Below, in pieces: positions 57,766 through 64,000 of a stretch of DNA of 64,000 nucleotides. The stretch is from NCBI GenBank assembly GCA_963746315.1, contig CAVVAR010000010.1, forward strand, positions 1 to 64,000, read 5' to 3'. A program made the translations under genes and the position numbers. Within the stretch, counting starts at the first letter, position 1; the number at the start of each line of letters is the position of its first letter. Source of the DNA: Ga0077555 sp963746315 (GTDB lineage: Bacteria; Pseudomonadota; Alphaproteobacteria; Rhizobiales; Hyphomicrobiaceae). The notes below the pieces were generated by a model. It was not told where the DNA came from, did not search any database, and worked only from the letters and a program-made list of their open reading frames with translations.

Positions 57766-58971
57766 TCACCCCGCGACGACTACGCCCTTCCCCACCATCG
57801 CCGAAATCTCCGCCTCGCTGTAGCCCGCCTCGGCCAGAACCTCGGCGTTGTGTTGGCCCATGGTTGGGGCGTGGCGGCGCAGGCCCAGGCGCTCGTCGCC
57901 GAAGGCGAAGGGCATGGCGGGGAGCTTCACCGGCTTGCCGTCCATGCCGCCGGCGCGGTTGATGAAGGTCTCGATGAGGCCGCCGGTCGCGAGCAGGTGG
58001 GCGTCCTCGAAGAGATCGGCCGGCTTACCGACGGGCGCCCACGAGCATGCCGCGCGCTCCAGCCGCTCAGCCACCTCGGCCTTGGGCAGCGGCGCGATGA
58101 TCTCCTTCAGACGCGGGATCAGCCACTCGCGCTCGCCGACGCGCATCAGGTTGGTGGCGAGGCGCGCGTCGGCGGCGAGCGCCTGCAGGCCGAACTCCTC
58201 GACGAACCGCGCCCACTGCTGGTCGCTCGTCACGCCGATGAACAATTCCCCGTCGGCACAGGGGAACACCTCGTAGATGGCCCAGGCACCACGCCGCGCG
58301 GGCATCGGCGGCATGTCCTGGCCGGTCGCGACGATGCCGGACATATGTGAGGCCATGAGGAACGCCGCGCTCTCGAACAGCGCCGAGGTGACGAGCTGGC
58401 CTTTGCCAGTGCGGTCGCGCTCGCGGAGCGCAGCCTGCAAGGCAATGACACCGAACACGGCGCCGAGAATGTCGATGATCGAGGCGCCCGCGCGCAGCGG
58501 CCGTCCGGGCGGGCCCGTCATGTAGGCGAGGCCGACGTGATACTGCACGACCTCGTCGAGCGCCGGGCGGTGCGAGTAGGGGCCGGGCAGATAGCCTTTC
58601 AGCGCGAGATAGATGAGCCGCGGATTCAGCTTCTCGAGCGCGTCCCAGCCGCAACCGAGCCGCTCCATGGTTCCGGGGCCGTAGTTCTCGAGCACAACGT
58701 CAGCCTGTCCCGCAAGGCGATGAAAGGCCTGCTGCCCTTCCGGCTGCTTCAGGTCGAGAGCGATGCCGCGCTTATTCCTGTTGAAGGCCGAGAAAAAGCC
58801 CGCCGCAAAACCGCCCAGCCCGCGCGTATGGTCGCCCTTCGGCGCCGGCTCCACCTTGATCACGTCGGCGCCGAGGTCGGCAAGCACCAGCCCCGCCGTC
58901 GGCCCCATGACGGTGTGCGAGAGCTCGAGGACTCGGATGCCGGAAAGAGGGAGGGAGGACGTCGTCATCAT
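57766..58971 (-). CDS. CaiB/BaiF family CoA-transferase
   Basis: 401 residues from ATG 58971 (family III CoA-transferase). IRVLELSHTVMGPTAGLVLA, LGADVIKVEPAPKGDHTR, NRNKRGIALDLKQPEGQQ, DVVLENYGPGTMERLG and the catalytic Asp in LDEVVQYHVGLAYMTG. Moves CoA between organic acids, activating a pathway acid. Donor and acceptor unknown. Divergent from the CcdA gene. Confidence 0.93.
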   Translation of the reverse strand: MMTTSSLPLSGIRVLELSHTVMGPTAGLVLADLGADVIKVEPAPKGDHTRGLGGFAAGFFSAFNRNKRGIALDLKQPEGQQAFHRLAGQADVVLENYGPGTMERLGCGWDALEKLNPRLIYLALKGYLPGPYSHRPALDEVVQYHVGLAYMTGPPGRPLRAGASIIDILGAVFGVIALQAALRERDRTGKGQLVTSALFESAAFLMASHMSGIVATGQDMPPMPARRGAWAIYEVFPCADGELFIGVTSDQQWARFVEEFGLQALAADARLATNLMRVGEREWLIPRLKEIIAPLPKAEVAERLERAACSWAPVGKPADLFEDAHLLATGGLIETFINRAGGMDGKPVKLPAMPFAFGDERLGLRRHAPTMGQHNAEVLAEAGYSEAEISAMVGKGVVVAG

Positions 58972-59181
58972 CGCAGGGGGCCTCGGCGGATCGGGACTGG
59001 AGTGAAGGTCGCTAGCGTGCACCATCCGGCGTGACACTTGAAGGCCCCCCGGTGGACGGACCCAGCTCAGCGCCGATCAAGACATCTTGATAGCCCGCGA
59101 CGGCTTTTTGGTTGGCGTCCGGTCACGGCTGATCGTACGACGACATACCATTTGACGAGGACCAATTCCGGAAGTTGGCGC

Positions 59182-59895
59182 ATGGATCTGTTGTTCGCCT
59201 ATGGCGCGGGTCTCTTAACCCTCATAAATCCGTGCGTCCTGCCGGTGCTTCCCTTCATTCTGGGCGCGGCGGTCCAGGAGGAGCGCCTCGGGCCCCTGGC
59301 GCTTTGTGCGGGCCTCAGCGTCGCCTTCGTCGTGGTCGGTGTCGGCGTTGCCGCTCTCGGCCCGGCGATCGGGCTCGATGCCGATGTCATGGCGAAGATC
59401 GGTGCAGTCGCCATGATCGGCTTTGGGCTCGTCCTCATGGTTCCCGCCCTGAACGTTCGCTTCGCAACCGCCACTGCCGGTATCGCAGGCCATGCGTTCG
59501 AGCGCCGCGGTGCGCTGCAGGGACAGGGGCTCTCCGGCCAGTTCATCGGCGGCATGCTGCTCGGCGCCGCGTGGTCGCCCTGCATCGGACCGACGCTGGG
59601 TGGCGCCATATCGCTCGCCTCGCAGGGCAAGTCGCTCGCCTGGGCCACGGCAATCATGGCGTGCTTCGCCATCGGCGCCTCCACCATCATCCTGGCGCTC
59701 GCCTACGGAACCCGCGAGGCGCTCGCTCGCCGCCAGCAACAGCTGCGCACGTTCGCCGCCAGCTCGAAATCGTTCCTGGCCGCTGCGCTGATCACTGTGG
59801 GCCTCGCCATGTTCTTCGGGCTGCATCAGCGGATCGAGGGATGGGCGCTGAGCGTGCTGCCCATATGGCTCCAGGAGCTTTCTGTTTCTTTGTGA
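59182..59895 (+). CDS. ccdA: CcdA-type cytochrome c biogenesis/thiol-reductant membrane protein
   Basis: 237 residues from ATG 59182 (GGAAG upstream), with six membrane helices. The two redox cysteines are in TLINPCVLPVLPFILGA and AAWSPCIGPTLGGAIS, as in CcdA. Carries electrons from cytoplasmic thioredoxin to periplasmic thiol proteins. Thirty bases later begins the thioredoxin-like gene that is its likely partner. Confidence 0.93.
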   Translation: MDLLFAYGAGLLTLINPCVLPVLPFILGAAVQEERLGPLALCAGLSVAFVVVGVGVAALGPAIGLDADVMAKIGAVAMIGFGLVLMVPALNVRFATATAGIAGHAFERRGALQGQGLSGQFIGGMLLGAAWSPCIGPTLGGAISLASQGKSLAWATAIMACFAIGASTIILALAYGTREALARRQQQLRTFAASSKSFLAAALITVGLAMFFGLHQRIEGWALSVLPIWLQELSVSL

Positions 59896-59925
59896 GGGTT
59901 CGTCAGCAGAAGAAGGAGTGAGGAT

Positions 59926-60336
59926 TTGCGGAACTTCTTGGCAGGGCTCTTGGCCCTGATGCTCATGATCGTGACGGGGCATATGCCGGCGACAGCAGGT
60001 AGTGATACGATCACCTACAAACCGGGTGCGGTCCAGGCGGCCATCGCCAAGGGCGAGACCGTTCTGATCCACTACAAGTCGACGTGGTGACCGACCTGCG
60101 CACAGCAGGAACGCGTGCTGCAACGGCTCCGTGAGAGCCTGCCCCAATACAACAAGGCGATTACGTTCGTCCTGGTCGACTGGGACACCTTCAAGAACGA
60201 CGAGGTGACGACCAGCCGCCAAGTTCCGCGGCGCTCGACCTTCGTGCTGATCAAAGGCGGAAAGGAGATCGACCGCCTGGTTGCCGAGACCGGCGAGGAG
60301 CGTATCAAAGCGATGCTTGATCTCGCACTGAAGTAG
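59926..60336 (+). CDS. Periplasmic thioredoxin-like protein with in-frame TGA at the active-site Cys (candidate selenoprotein, UxxC)
   Basis: 136 codons plus stop from TTG 59926, which has AAGGAG seven bases upstream. Signal peptide (NFLAGLLALMLMIVTGHM to ATAG), then TVLIHYKSTW-TGA-PTCAQQE, VFLV-like TFVLVDWDTFKNDEV, and the cis-Pro segment VPRRSTFVLIKGGKE. The TGA (60088-60090, codon 55) stands exactly where thioredoxins have the first Cys of CxxC, giving U-P-T-C. The same frame is intact on both sides. UGA can be selenocysteine; a SECIS-like hairpin follows. Alternatives: a Cys codon changed to TGA by error or mutation, making it a truncated pseudogene. CcdA next door supports a live thiol-redox role. 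Confidence 0.72.
60103..60120 (+). promoter_or_regulatory. Candidate bacterial SECIS element
   Basis: Stem CAGCA (60103-60107) / TGCTG (60116-60120) with an 8-nt loop GGAACGCG whose first bases are GG. Seventeen nucleotides separate the TGA from the loop, within the range described for bacterial SECIS hairpins, which need a G at the loop start. A competing 5-bp hairpin CCTGC/GCAGG (60095-60109) is possible. Short stem, so only suggestive. Confidence 0.4.
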
Positions 60337-60353
60337 AGAGATCGCTAACGAAC

Positions 60354-60385
60354 GAGCCCGGCCGCACGAAGCGGCCGGGCTCTTT
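60354..60385 (+). terminator. Strong rho-independent terminator
   Basis: Perfect 12-bp stem GAGCCCGGCCGC / GCGGCCGGGCTC with an ACGAA loop, followed by TTTG, 18 bp after the thioredoxin-like stop. Ends the ccdA-thioredoxin unit. Confidence 0.8.
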
Positions 60386-60469
60386 GCATCTGGTGCCCGC
60401 TCGAGCGTTGCGGGTCGGGCGCTGCCGCTGCGATAGTCGCGGCTTCTTCCCCCGTCCAGGAGCCCCGCC

Positions 60470-61384
60470 ATGTGGCCGAACCCGCGTATTCCCTACCAGA
60501 TGTCATCGGAGCGTCCCCGCTACGAGCCGCTCGAAGGCAAGCCGCTGATGGTGAACCCAGTCGTCGCCATCGAGTACTGGCCGTTCGACCGTCCGATGCC
60601 ACGCGGCATCCTGCCGGCGCCCCACGGCAAGCCGAGCGAGCCTCCCGATGTCGCCAACTACTCGTGGGTCGAATACGGCATGCGGTGTGGGCTTCCGCGT
60701 ATCTTCAAGGCGCTGGAGAAACGCGGACTCAAGGCGTCGGCGTGGATGAATGCGCAGTGCGCCGACGTCTATCCGCAGGCCGCCGCGCAGGCCGCGAAGG
60801 CCGGGTGGGATTTCGTCGGGCACAGCTGGTTCCAGCGCTCGCTCAAGGAGGTCGAGGACGAGGAGGCGGAGGTCGCGCGCTCGCTCGCGCGGCTCGAGGC
60901 GCTGAGCGGCAGGCAAGTCCGTGGCTGGTTCGGCGCCGGCGGAGGCGAGACGCCGCGCACGCCGGAGGTGCTGAAACGGGCCGGTCTCGACTACACGCAC
61001 GATTGGCTGCTCGACGACCTGCCGTGCTGGATGACGACGGCAGAGGGGCCGCTGCTCTGCTTGCCCTACACCTGGGAGATCAACGACGTGCCCATGTGGG
61101 CCGTGCAGGGCCAATCGTCGGACGAGCTTATCAAGCGGCTGGAGGCGACGCTCGCCGTCCTCGAGCCGGAGCTGGAGGAGAACCCGCGCGTGCTGTCCAT
61201 CGGCCTTCATCCGCACATCGCCGGCGTGCCGCACCGCATGTACTATCTCGAGAAGGCGCTCGACATGCTCATGAGCCGCCCCGACACGATCTTCGTCACG
61301 TCGGACCGGATCGCGGACTGGTTCGTGTCTGTAGACAAGACCGGACGCGACGCGCTGGAGGAAGCGATGAAAACGCGCGCGTGA
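60470..61384 (+). CDS. Polysaccharide deacetylase (NodB-homology/PuuE-like)
   Basis: 304 residues. NodB-type barrel: VAIEYWPFDRPMPRGILP, YGMRCGLPRIFKALEKRGLK, GWDFVGHSWFQRSLKEVE (metal His), VRGWFGAGGGETPRTPEVLK, and IGLHPHIAGVPHRM. Sequences of this pattern are common in alphaproteobacteria and resemble PuuE-type allantoinase-related deacetylases acting on small amides more than on chitin. Convergent with the HMG-CoA-lyase-like gene. Confidence 0.85.
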   Translation: MWPNPRIPYQMSSERPRYEPLEGKPLMVNPVVAIEYWPFDRPMPRGILPAPHGKPSEPPDVANYSWVEYGMRCGLPRIFKALEKRGLKASAWMNAQCADVYPQAAAQAAKAGWDFVGHSWFQRSLKEVEDEEAEVARSLARLEALSGRQVRGWFGAGGGETPRTPEVLKRAGLDYTHDWLLDDLPCWMTTAEGPLLCLPYTWEINDVPMWAVQGQSSDELIKRLEATLAVLEPELEENPRVLSIGLHPHIAGVPHRMYYLEKALDMLMSRPDTIFVTSDRIADWFVSVDKTGRDALEEAMKTRA

Positions 61385-61450
61385 CGGCGGCACCCGTCCT
61401 CTGGGGCGGGGCGCACGTGGTGAGCGCCCTCGCCTCCGGGATCGCAGTTC

Positions 61451-62410
61451 CTACGCCGCCTTCCGCCGGAAAGCATCCAAGCTGCCGGCGTGGATCAGCT
61501 CGCTCGGGAGTTGATGTCCGACGATCTCCTCGGCCATGCGCCCCACCTCGATCAGCTTGTCGAGATCGACGCCCGTGTGGATGCCCATCTCCTCGCAGAG
61601 CAGCACCAATTCCTCGGTGCAGATGTTGCCGGCAGCGCCCTTCTGGCCCGCGAACGGACAGCCGCCAAGGCCGCCGACCGTGGCGTCGAACTGGGCGACA
61701 CCCATCTTCATAGCGGCATGCGCGTTGGCGATCGCCATGCCGCGCGTGTCGTGCAGATGAAGGCCGATGCGGTGCGACGGCCACTTGCTGCGCACGGCGC
61801 CCAGCACCTTCTCGAGGCGTGGCGGGATGGCCCAGCCCATGGTGTCGGCGAGCGAGATCAGCTCGATGGTGGCGCCGGCTTCCTCGGCGAGCTTGAAGCC
61901 CTCCGCCACACGCTCGACGACCTGCTCGGGCTTCACGTCGCCCGAGTAGTTGCACCCGAACGCCGCCATCACGCCGATGCGCTTGACCGGCACGCTGCGC
62001 TCGATGTGCAGCGCCGTCTGCTTGCGCATGGCCTCGTAGTTCTCGGCCAGTGTGCGGTTGAGGTTCTTCTTGCAGAAGCCCTCGGTGGCGACGAGCGAGA
62101 TCGAGCCCGAGAGCGTCAGCTTGTCCTTAAAGGCCAGCGCGCGGTCGAGGCCGGAGGCGTTGAACCAGAGCGCCGTATAGTCGACCCCCGGCTTGGCCTT
62201 GAAGCCGGCGACCGTCTGCTCGGCGTCCGCCCATTGCGGCACGACGCGCGGCGAGACGAACGAGCACGCCTGGATGTGATGCAGGCCGGTCTCGGCCAGC
62301 GCCTCGATCAGCTTGATCTTGTCGGAGGTCGGGATCGGACCCGGTTCGATCTGGAAGCCTTCGCGGGGGCCTTCCTCGTGAATGGCGACGTGCTTGGGAA
62401 GATCGGACAT
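61451..62410 (-). CDS. Hydroxymethylglutaryl-CoA lyase-like enzyme
   Basis: 319 residues. DRE-TIM barrel: HEEGPREGFQIEPGP, SLADTMGWAIPP, IGLHLHDTRGMAIANAHAAM (metal His pair) and the flexible Cys loop GLGGCPFAGQKGAAGNICTE. The catalytic Arg-Asp pair of classic HMG-CoA lyase (GPRDG) reads GPREG here, as in a distinct subgroup, so the substrate may be another 3-hydroxy-3-methyl acyl-CoA. Confidence 0.87.
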   Translation of the reverse strand: MSDLPKHVAIHEEGPREGFQIEPGPIPTSDKIKLIEALAETGLHHIQACSFVSPRVVPQWADAEQTVAGFKAKPGVDYTALWFNASGLDRALAFKDKLTLSGSISLVATEGFCKKNLNRTLAENYEAMRKQTALHIERSVPVKRIGVMAAFGCNYSGDVKPEQVVERVAEGFKLAEEAGATIELISLADTMGWAIPPRLEKVLGAVRSKWPSHRIGLHLHDTRGMAIANAHAAMKMGVAQFDATVGGLGGCPFAGQKGAAGNICTEELVLLCEEMGIHTGVDLDKLIEVGRMAEEIVGHQLPSELIHAGSLDAFRRKAA

Positions 62411-62724
62411 GGGGCGGCTCCTCGCGGACTCGGTTGTCGGTTGCCGCCAGAATGCGCCGGCCGGGCGTGAGTGTCGAGATGGATGTGGGGCAAGGAGTGG
62501 CCGCCCGCTACGGTGGCTCGGTCAGGGCTTCCTGCGGCCGAGAGGCAATTGGTGTACCTCGGCCATTGTCAGATTTGGCGCAGGTGATGTTAGCCCCACC
62601 GAGACATCGTGCCGGTTTGCGACGCACCCGGCGCCCTTGCTCAAAACGGGATTCTGGCTAGTTCATCTTTCGCAAATGCGTGCTCGGCCTCATACTGCAT
62701 CGGCACTACGGTCTGCGACTGGAC
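62411..62724. other. Intergenic region upstream of the lyase-like gene
   Basis: About 310 bp with no supported gene, hairpin or RBS-led small ORF. It should hold the promoter of the HMG-CoA-lyase-like gene, which I cannot place. Confidence 0.5.
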
Positions 62725-63750
62725 CTAGCGGCGTGTTGGGTGCAGGGTCATCAGGTCGGGACTGTCACCGGCGCCGTCGCGCCAGCGCCCGGGACTGAGG
62801 CCGGTCACACGCTTGAATGCGCGAGAGAAAGCGGCCTCCGATTCGTAGCCGATGTCGGCCGCGATTTTCGCGATCGGATCACGTCCATTGCGGAGGCGTT
62901 CAGCAGCAAGCTGGATGCGCCAGCCGATGACGTAGTCGATCGGTGGCCGTCCCAGCAAGGCGTTGAAGCGTTCGGATAGAACCGTGCGCGAAGCGCCGGC
63001 TTCCCGTGCGAGGCTGTCAACGGTCCAGGAACGTACCGGATCGGCATGGATGAGCTTCAGTGCTTGACCGACGATGGAATCGTTCAACGCTGCCAGCAAT
63101 CCCTTGCTATCCTGGCGCAGGCTCGAGGCATGGCGGCGCAACATTTCGATGAATAGCAGCTCCATCAGACGGCCGAGCATGATGTCGGCACCGGGGGAGG
63201 CTGCGTCGACGAGTGCCATGATGTCCCGCACCGTGCTGATCACGAGCTCCCCGGCCTTGAAGTCGCCCGGCCGTGCGATGACGAATTCGGGGAGGCTTCG
63301 GAATAGCGGCATCGCGAGGAATTCCGACAATTCGAGAAGGCCGCAGATCAGGCGTGCCTCAGGGCCGCCGCCTCCATGGTCGGACGTCCAGAGACCAGGA
63401 TGATTGCCTTGGCGGACGGTGCTCTCAACCGGCACGATAGGGACGTCGTCACCCTCCCAGAACTGGTGCGCATCGGCGAACGGGATCAGAAGCAGATCGC
63501 CAGCGGCGAGCCGACGTCGGTTGCCGCTTGCCGACTCGAACATGCAGGTCCCGGCCGTGATCAGGTGGAAGACGCTGATGTGGCGCAGGTGTGCTGCCGG
63601 CATACTGGGGTCGAACCGTTTGCCAGACCTGATTCCAAACGGCGCGGTGTAACGGCCGCTGAAAAACACGGCGCCGGTCAGGCGAACAGCGCGCAGCATA
63701 TCCGTCAAGACATCCGGCGTTCCGGCACGGGAATCCGGCGTTCCGGTCAT
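62725..63750 (-). CDS. AraC-family transcriptional regulator (cupin_6 type)
   Basis: 341 residues from ATG 63750 (GAGG nine bases upstream). N-terminal cupin_6 sensor (ISVFHLITAGTCMFESASG, DLLLIPFADAHQFWEGD) and a C-terminal pair of HTHs (WTVDSLAREAGASRTVLSERF and PIAKIAADIGYESEAAFSRA, FKRVTGLSPGRWR). Divergent from the acyl-CoA dehydrogenase gene 62 bp away, which it probably controls. Confidence 0.93.
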   Translation of the reverse strand: MTGTPDSRAGTPDVLTDMLRAVRLTGAVFFSGRYTAPFGIRSGKRFDPSMPAAHLRHISVFHLITAGTCMFESASGNRRRLAAGDLLLIPFADAHQFWEGDDVPIVPVESTVRQGNHPGLWTSDHGGGGPEARLICGLLELSEFLAMPLFRSLPEFVIARPGDFKAGELVISTVRDIMALVDAASPGADIMLGRLMELLFIEMLRRHASSLRQDSKGLLAALNDSIVGQALKLIHADPVRSWTVDSLAREAGASRTVLSERFNALLGRPPIDYVIGWRIQLAAERLRNGRDPIAKIAADIGYESEAAFSRAFKRVTGLSPGRWRDGAGDSPDLMTLHPTRR

Positions 63751-63812
63751 TGCCGATTGGCCTCGATCGACACAAAAATTCGCACAAGGAATGCATATCA
63801 AAGGAGATTTTC

Positions 63813-64000
63813 ATGTCTGCTGCAACTGCTCATAATAAAATCACGGAAGCGTCCTTCGACTGGCGCGCAACATTGGCCAAGCTGGCGCCACGCTTGGAGG
63901 CCACCGAAAAGCACTGCGACCAGACGAAGGAATACGTCGCCGACAACATGGCACTTCTGCGCGAGCACGGGTTCTTGGCCCTTGCCGTCCCGCGCGAACT
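63813..64000 (+). CDS. Acyl-CoA dehydrogenase-family protein, N-terminal part (cut by window end)
   Basis: ATG 63813 with AAGGAG upstream. The visible 62 residues (FDWRATLAKLAPRLEATEKH, MALLREHGFLALAVPREL) match the N-terminal helical domain of acyl-CoA dehydrogenases or related flavin monooxygenases (DszC/hydroxylase group), where DNMALLREHGFLALAVP is typical. The family cannot be refined without the rest. Confidence 0.8.
   Translation, partial: MSAATAHNKITEASFDWRATLAKLAPRLEATEKHCDQTKEYVADNMALLREHGFLALAVPRE

Noticed and set aside
57491..57823. Small frames across the palindromic repeats
   Set aside because: They are readings through the repeat DNA between two well-defined genes, with no RBS.
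60088..60090. TGA as part of a +1 insertion error like others in the window
   Set aside because: Deleting the extra base would throw the C-terminal half out of frame, which is intact as it stands; only a substitution could explain it as an error.

Overview
The window looks like part of the chromosome of a high-GC alphaproteobacterium, most likely of the Hyphomicrobiales. This rests on the split MetH operon headed by an ArsR-methyltransferase, the Agrobacterium-PhrB-type FeS photolyase, the dispersed palindromes built on CCCGGTGACAAGCACCGGG, and the mix of Baeyer-Villiger, LLM, CaiB and BoxC catabolic genes. No species call is possible from the sequence alone. Many genes contain isolated one-base frameshifts, nearly all repaired by removing a base. 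I read these mostly as uncorrected sequencing errors and give repaired gene ends.

Region 1 (1-12.3 kb): one plus-strand glycogen/trehalose operon, maltokinase (start missing)-glgB-glgX-treZ-malQ-treY. Almost every junction is an ATGA stop/start overlap. It joins the GlgE-type maltose-1-phosphate route, alpha-glucan branching and debranching, and the TreY/TreZ route to trehalose.

Region 2 (12.4-16 kb): a graveyard of insertion sequences. An intact IS3-family element sits exactly between an IS256 fragment and an IS66 fragment. Next to it are a gene for a small secreted protein made of five 12-residue repeats and an IS1182 remnant.

Region 3 (16-24.8 kb): an apparent photobiology island, visibly less GC-rich than the right half. 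It holds a short LOV protein, a BLUF protein, GTP cyclohydrolase folE with decayed folB and DUF4174 neighbours, DUF3429, Dps, a decayed RegA/ActR-type regulator, DUF2256, an FeS-type photolyase/cryptochrome, an SDR, a DUF393 protein and a small membrane protein. It is closed by an ISAzo13 remnant and tRNA-Lys(CTT).

Region 4 (24.9-42.9 kb): housekeeping genes: folK, an NYN nuclease, family-5 uracil-DNA glycosylase, an MlaC-like protein, the SAH/methionine-type regulator with a perfect 20-bp palindrome followed by metF and a two-piece metH, an acrylyl-CoA-reductase-like MDR, gpmI, a zinc alcohol dehydrogenase, an EF-hand protein, a sulfotransferase and a beta-helix protein, plus very small membrane ORFs.

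Region 5 (43-64 kb): a catabolic block of unknown substrate: GMC oxidoreductase, two Baeyer-Villiger-type monooxygenases, a PEP mutase/isocitrate lyase-type enzyme, two LLM oxidoreductases, orphan boxC, an enolase-superfamily enzyme, a Tat-type aldo/keto reductase, a TauD dioxygenase, a PRISE-like SDR, a CaiB CoA-transferase, a polysaccharide deacetylase, an HMG-CoA-lyase-like enzyme, an AraC regulator and the start of an acyl-CoA dehydrogenase. Embedded in it is a CcdA gene followed by a periplasmic thioredoxin-like gene in which the first Cys of the active-site CxxC is an in-frame TGA, with a SECIS-like hairpin just downstream. This candidate selenoprotein is the most striking item in the window.
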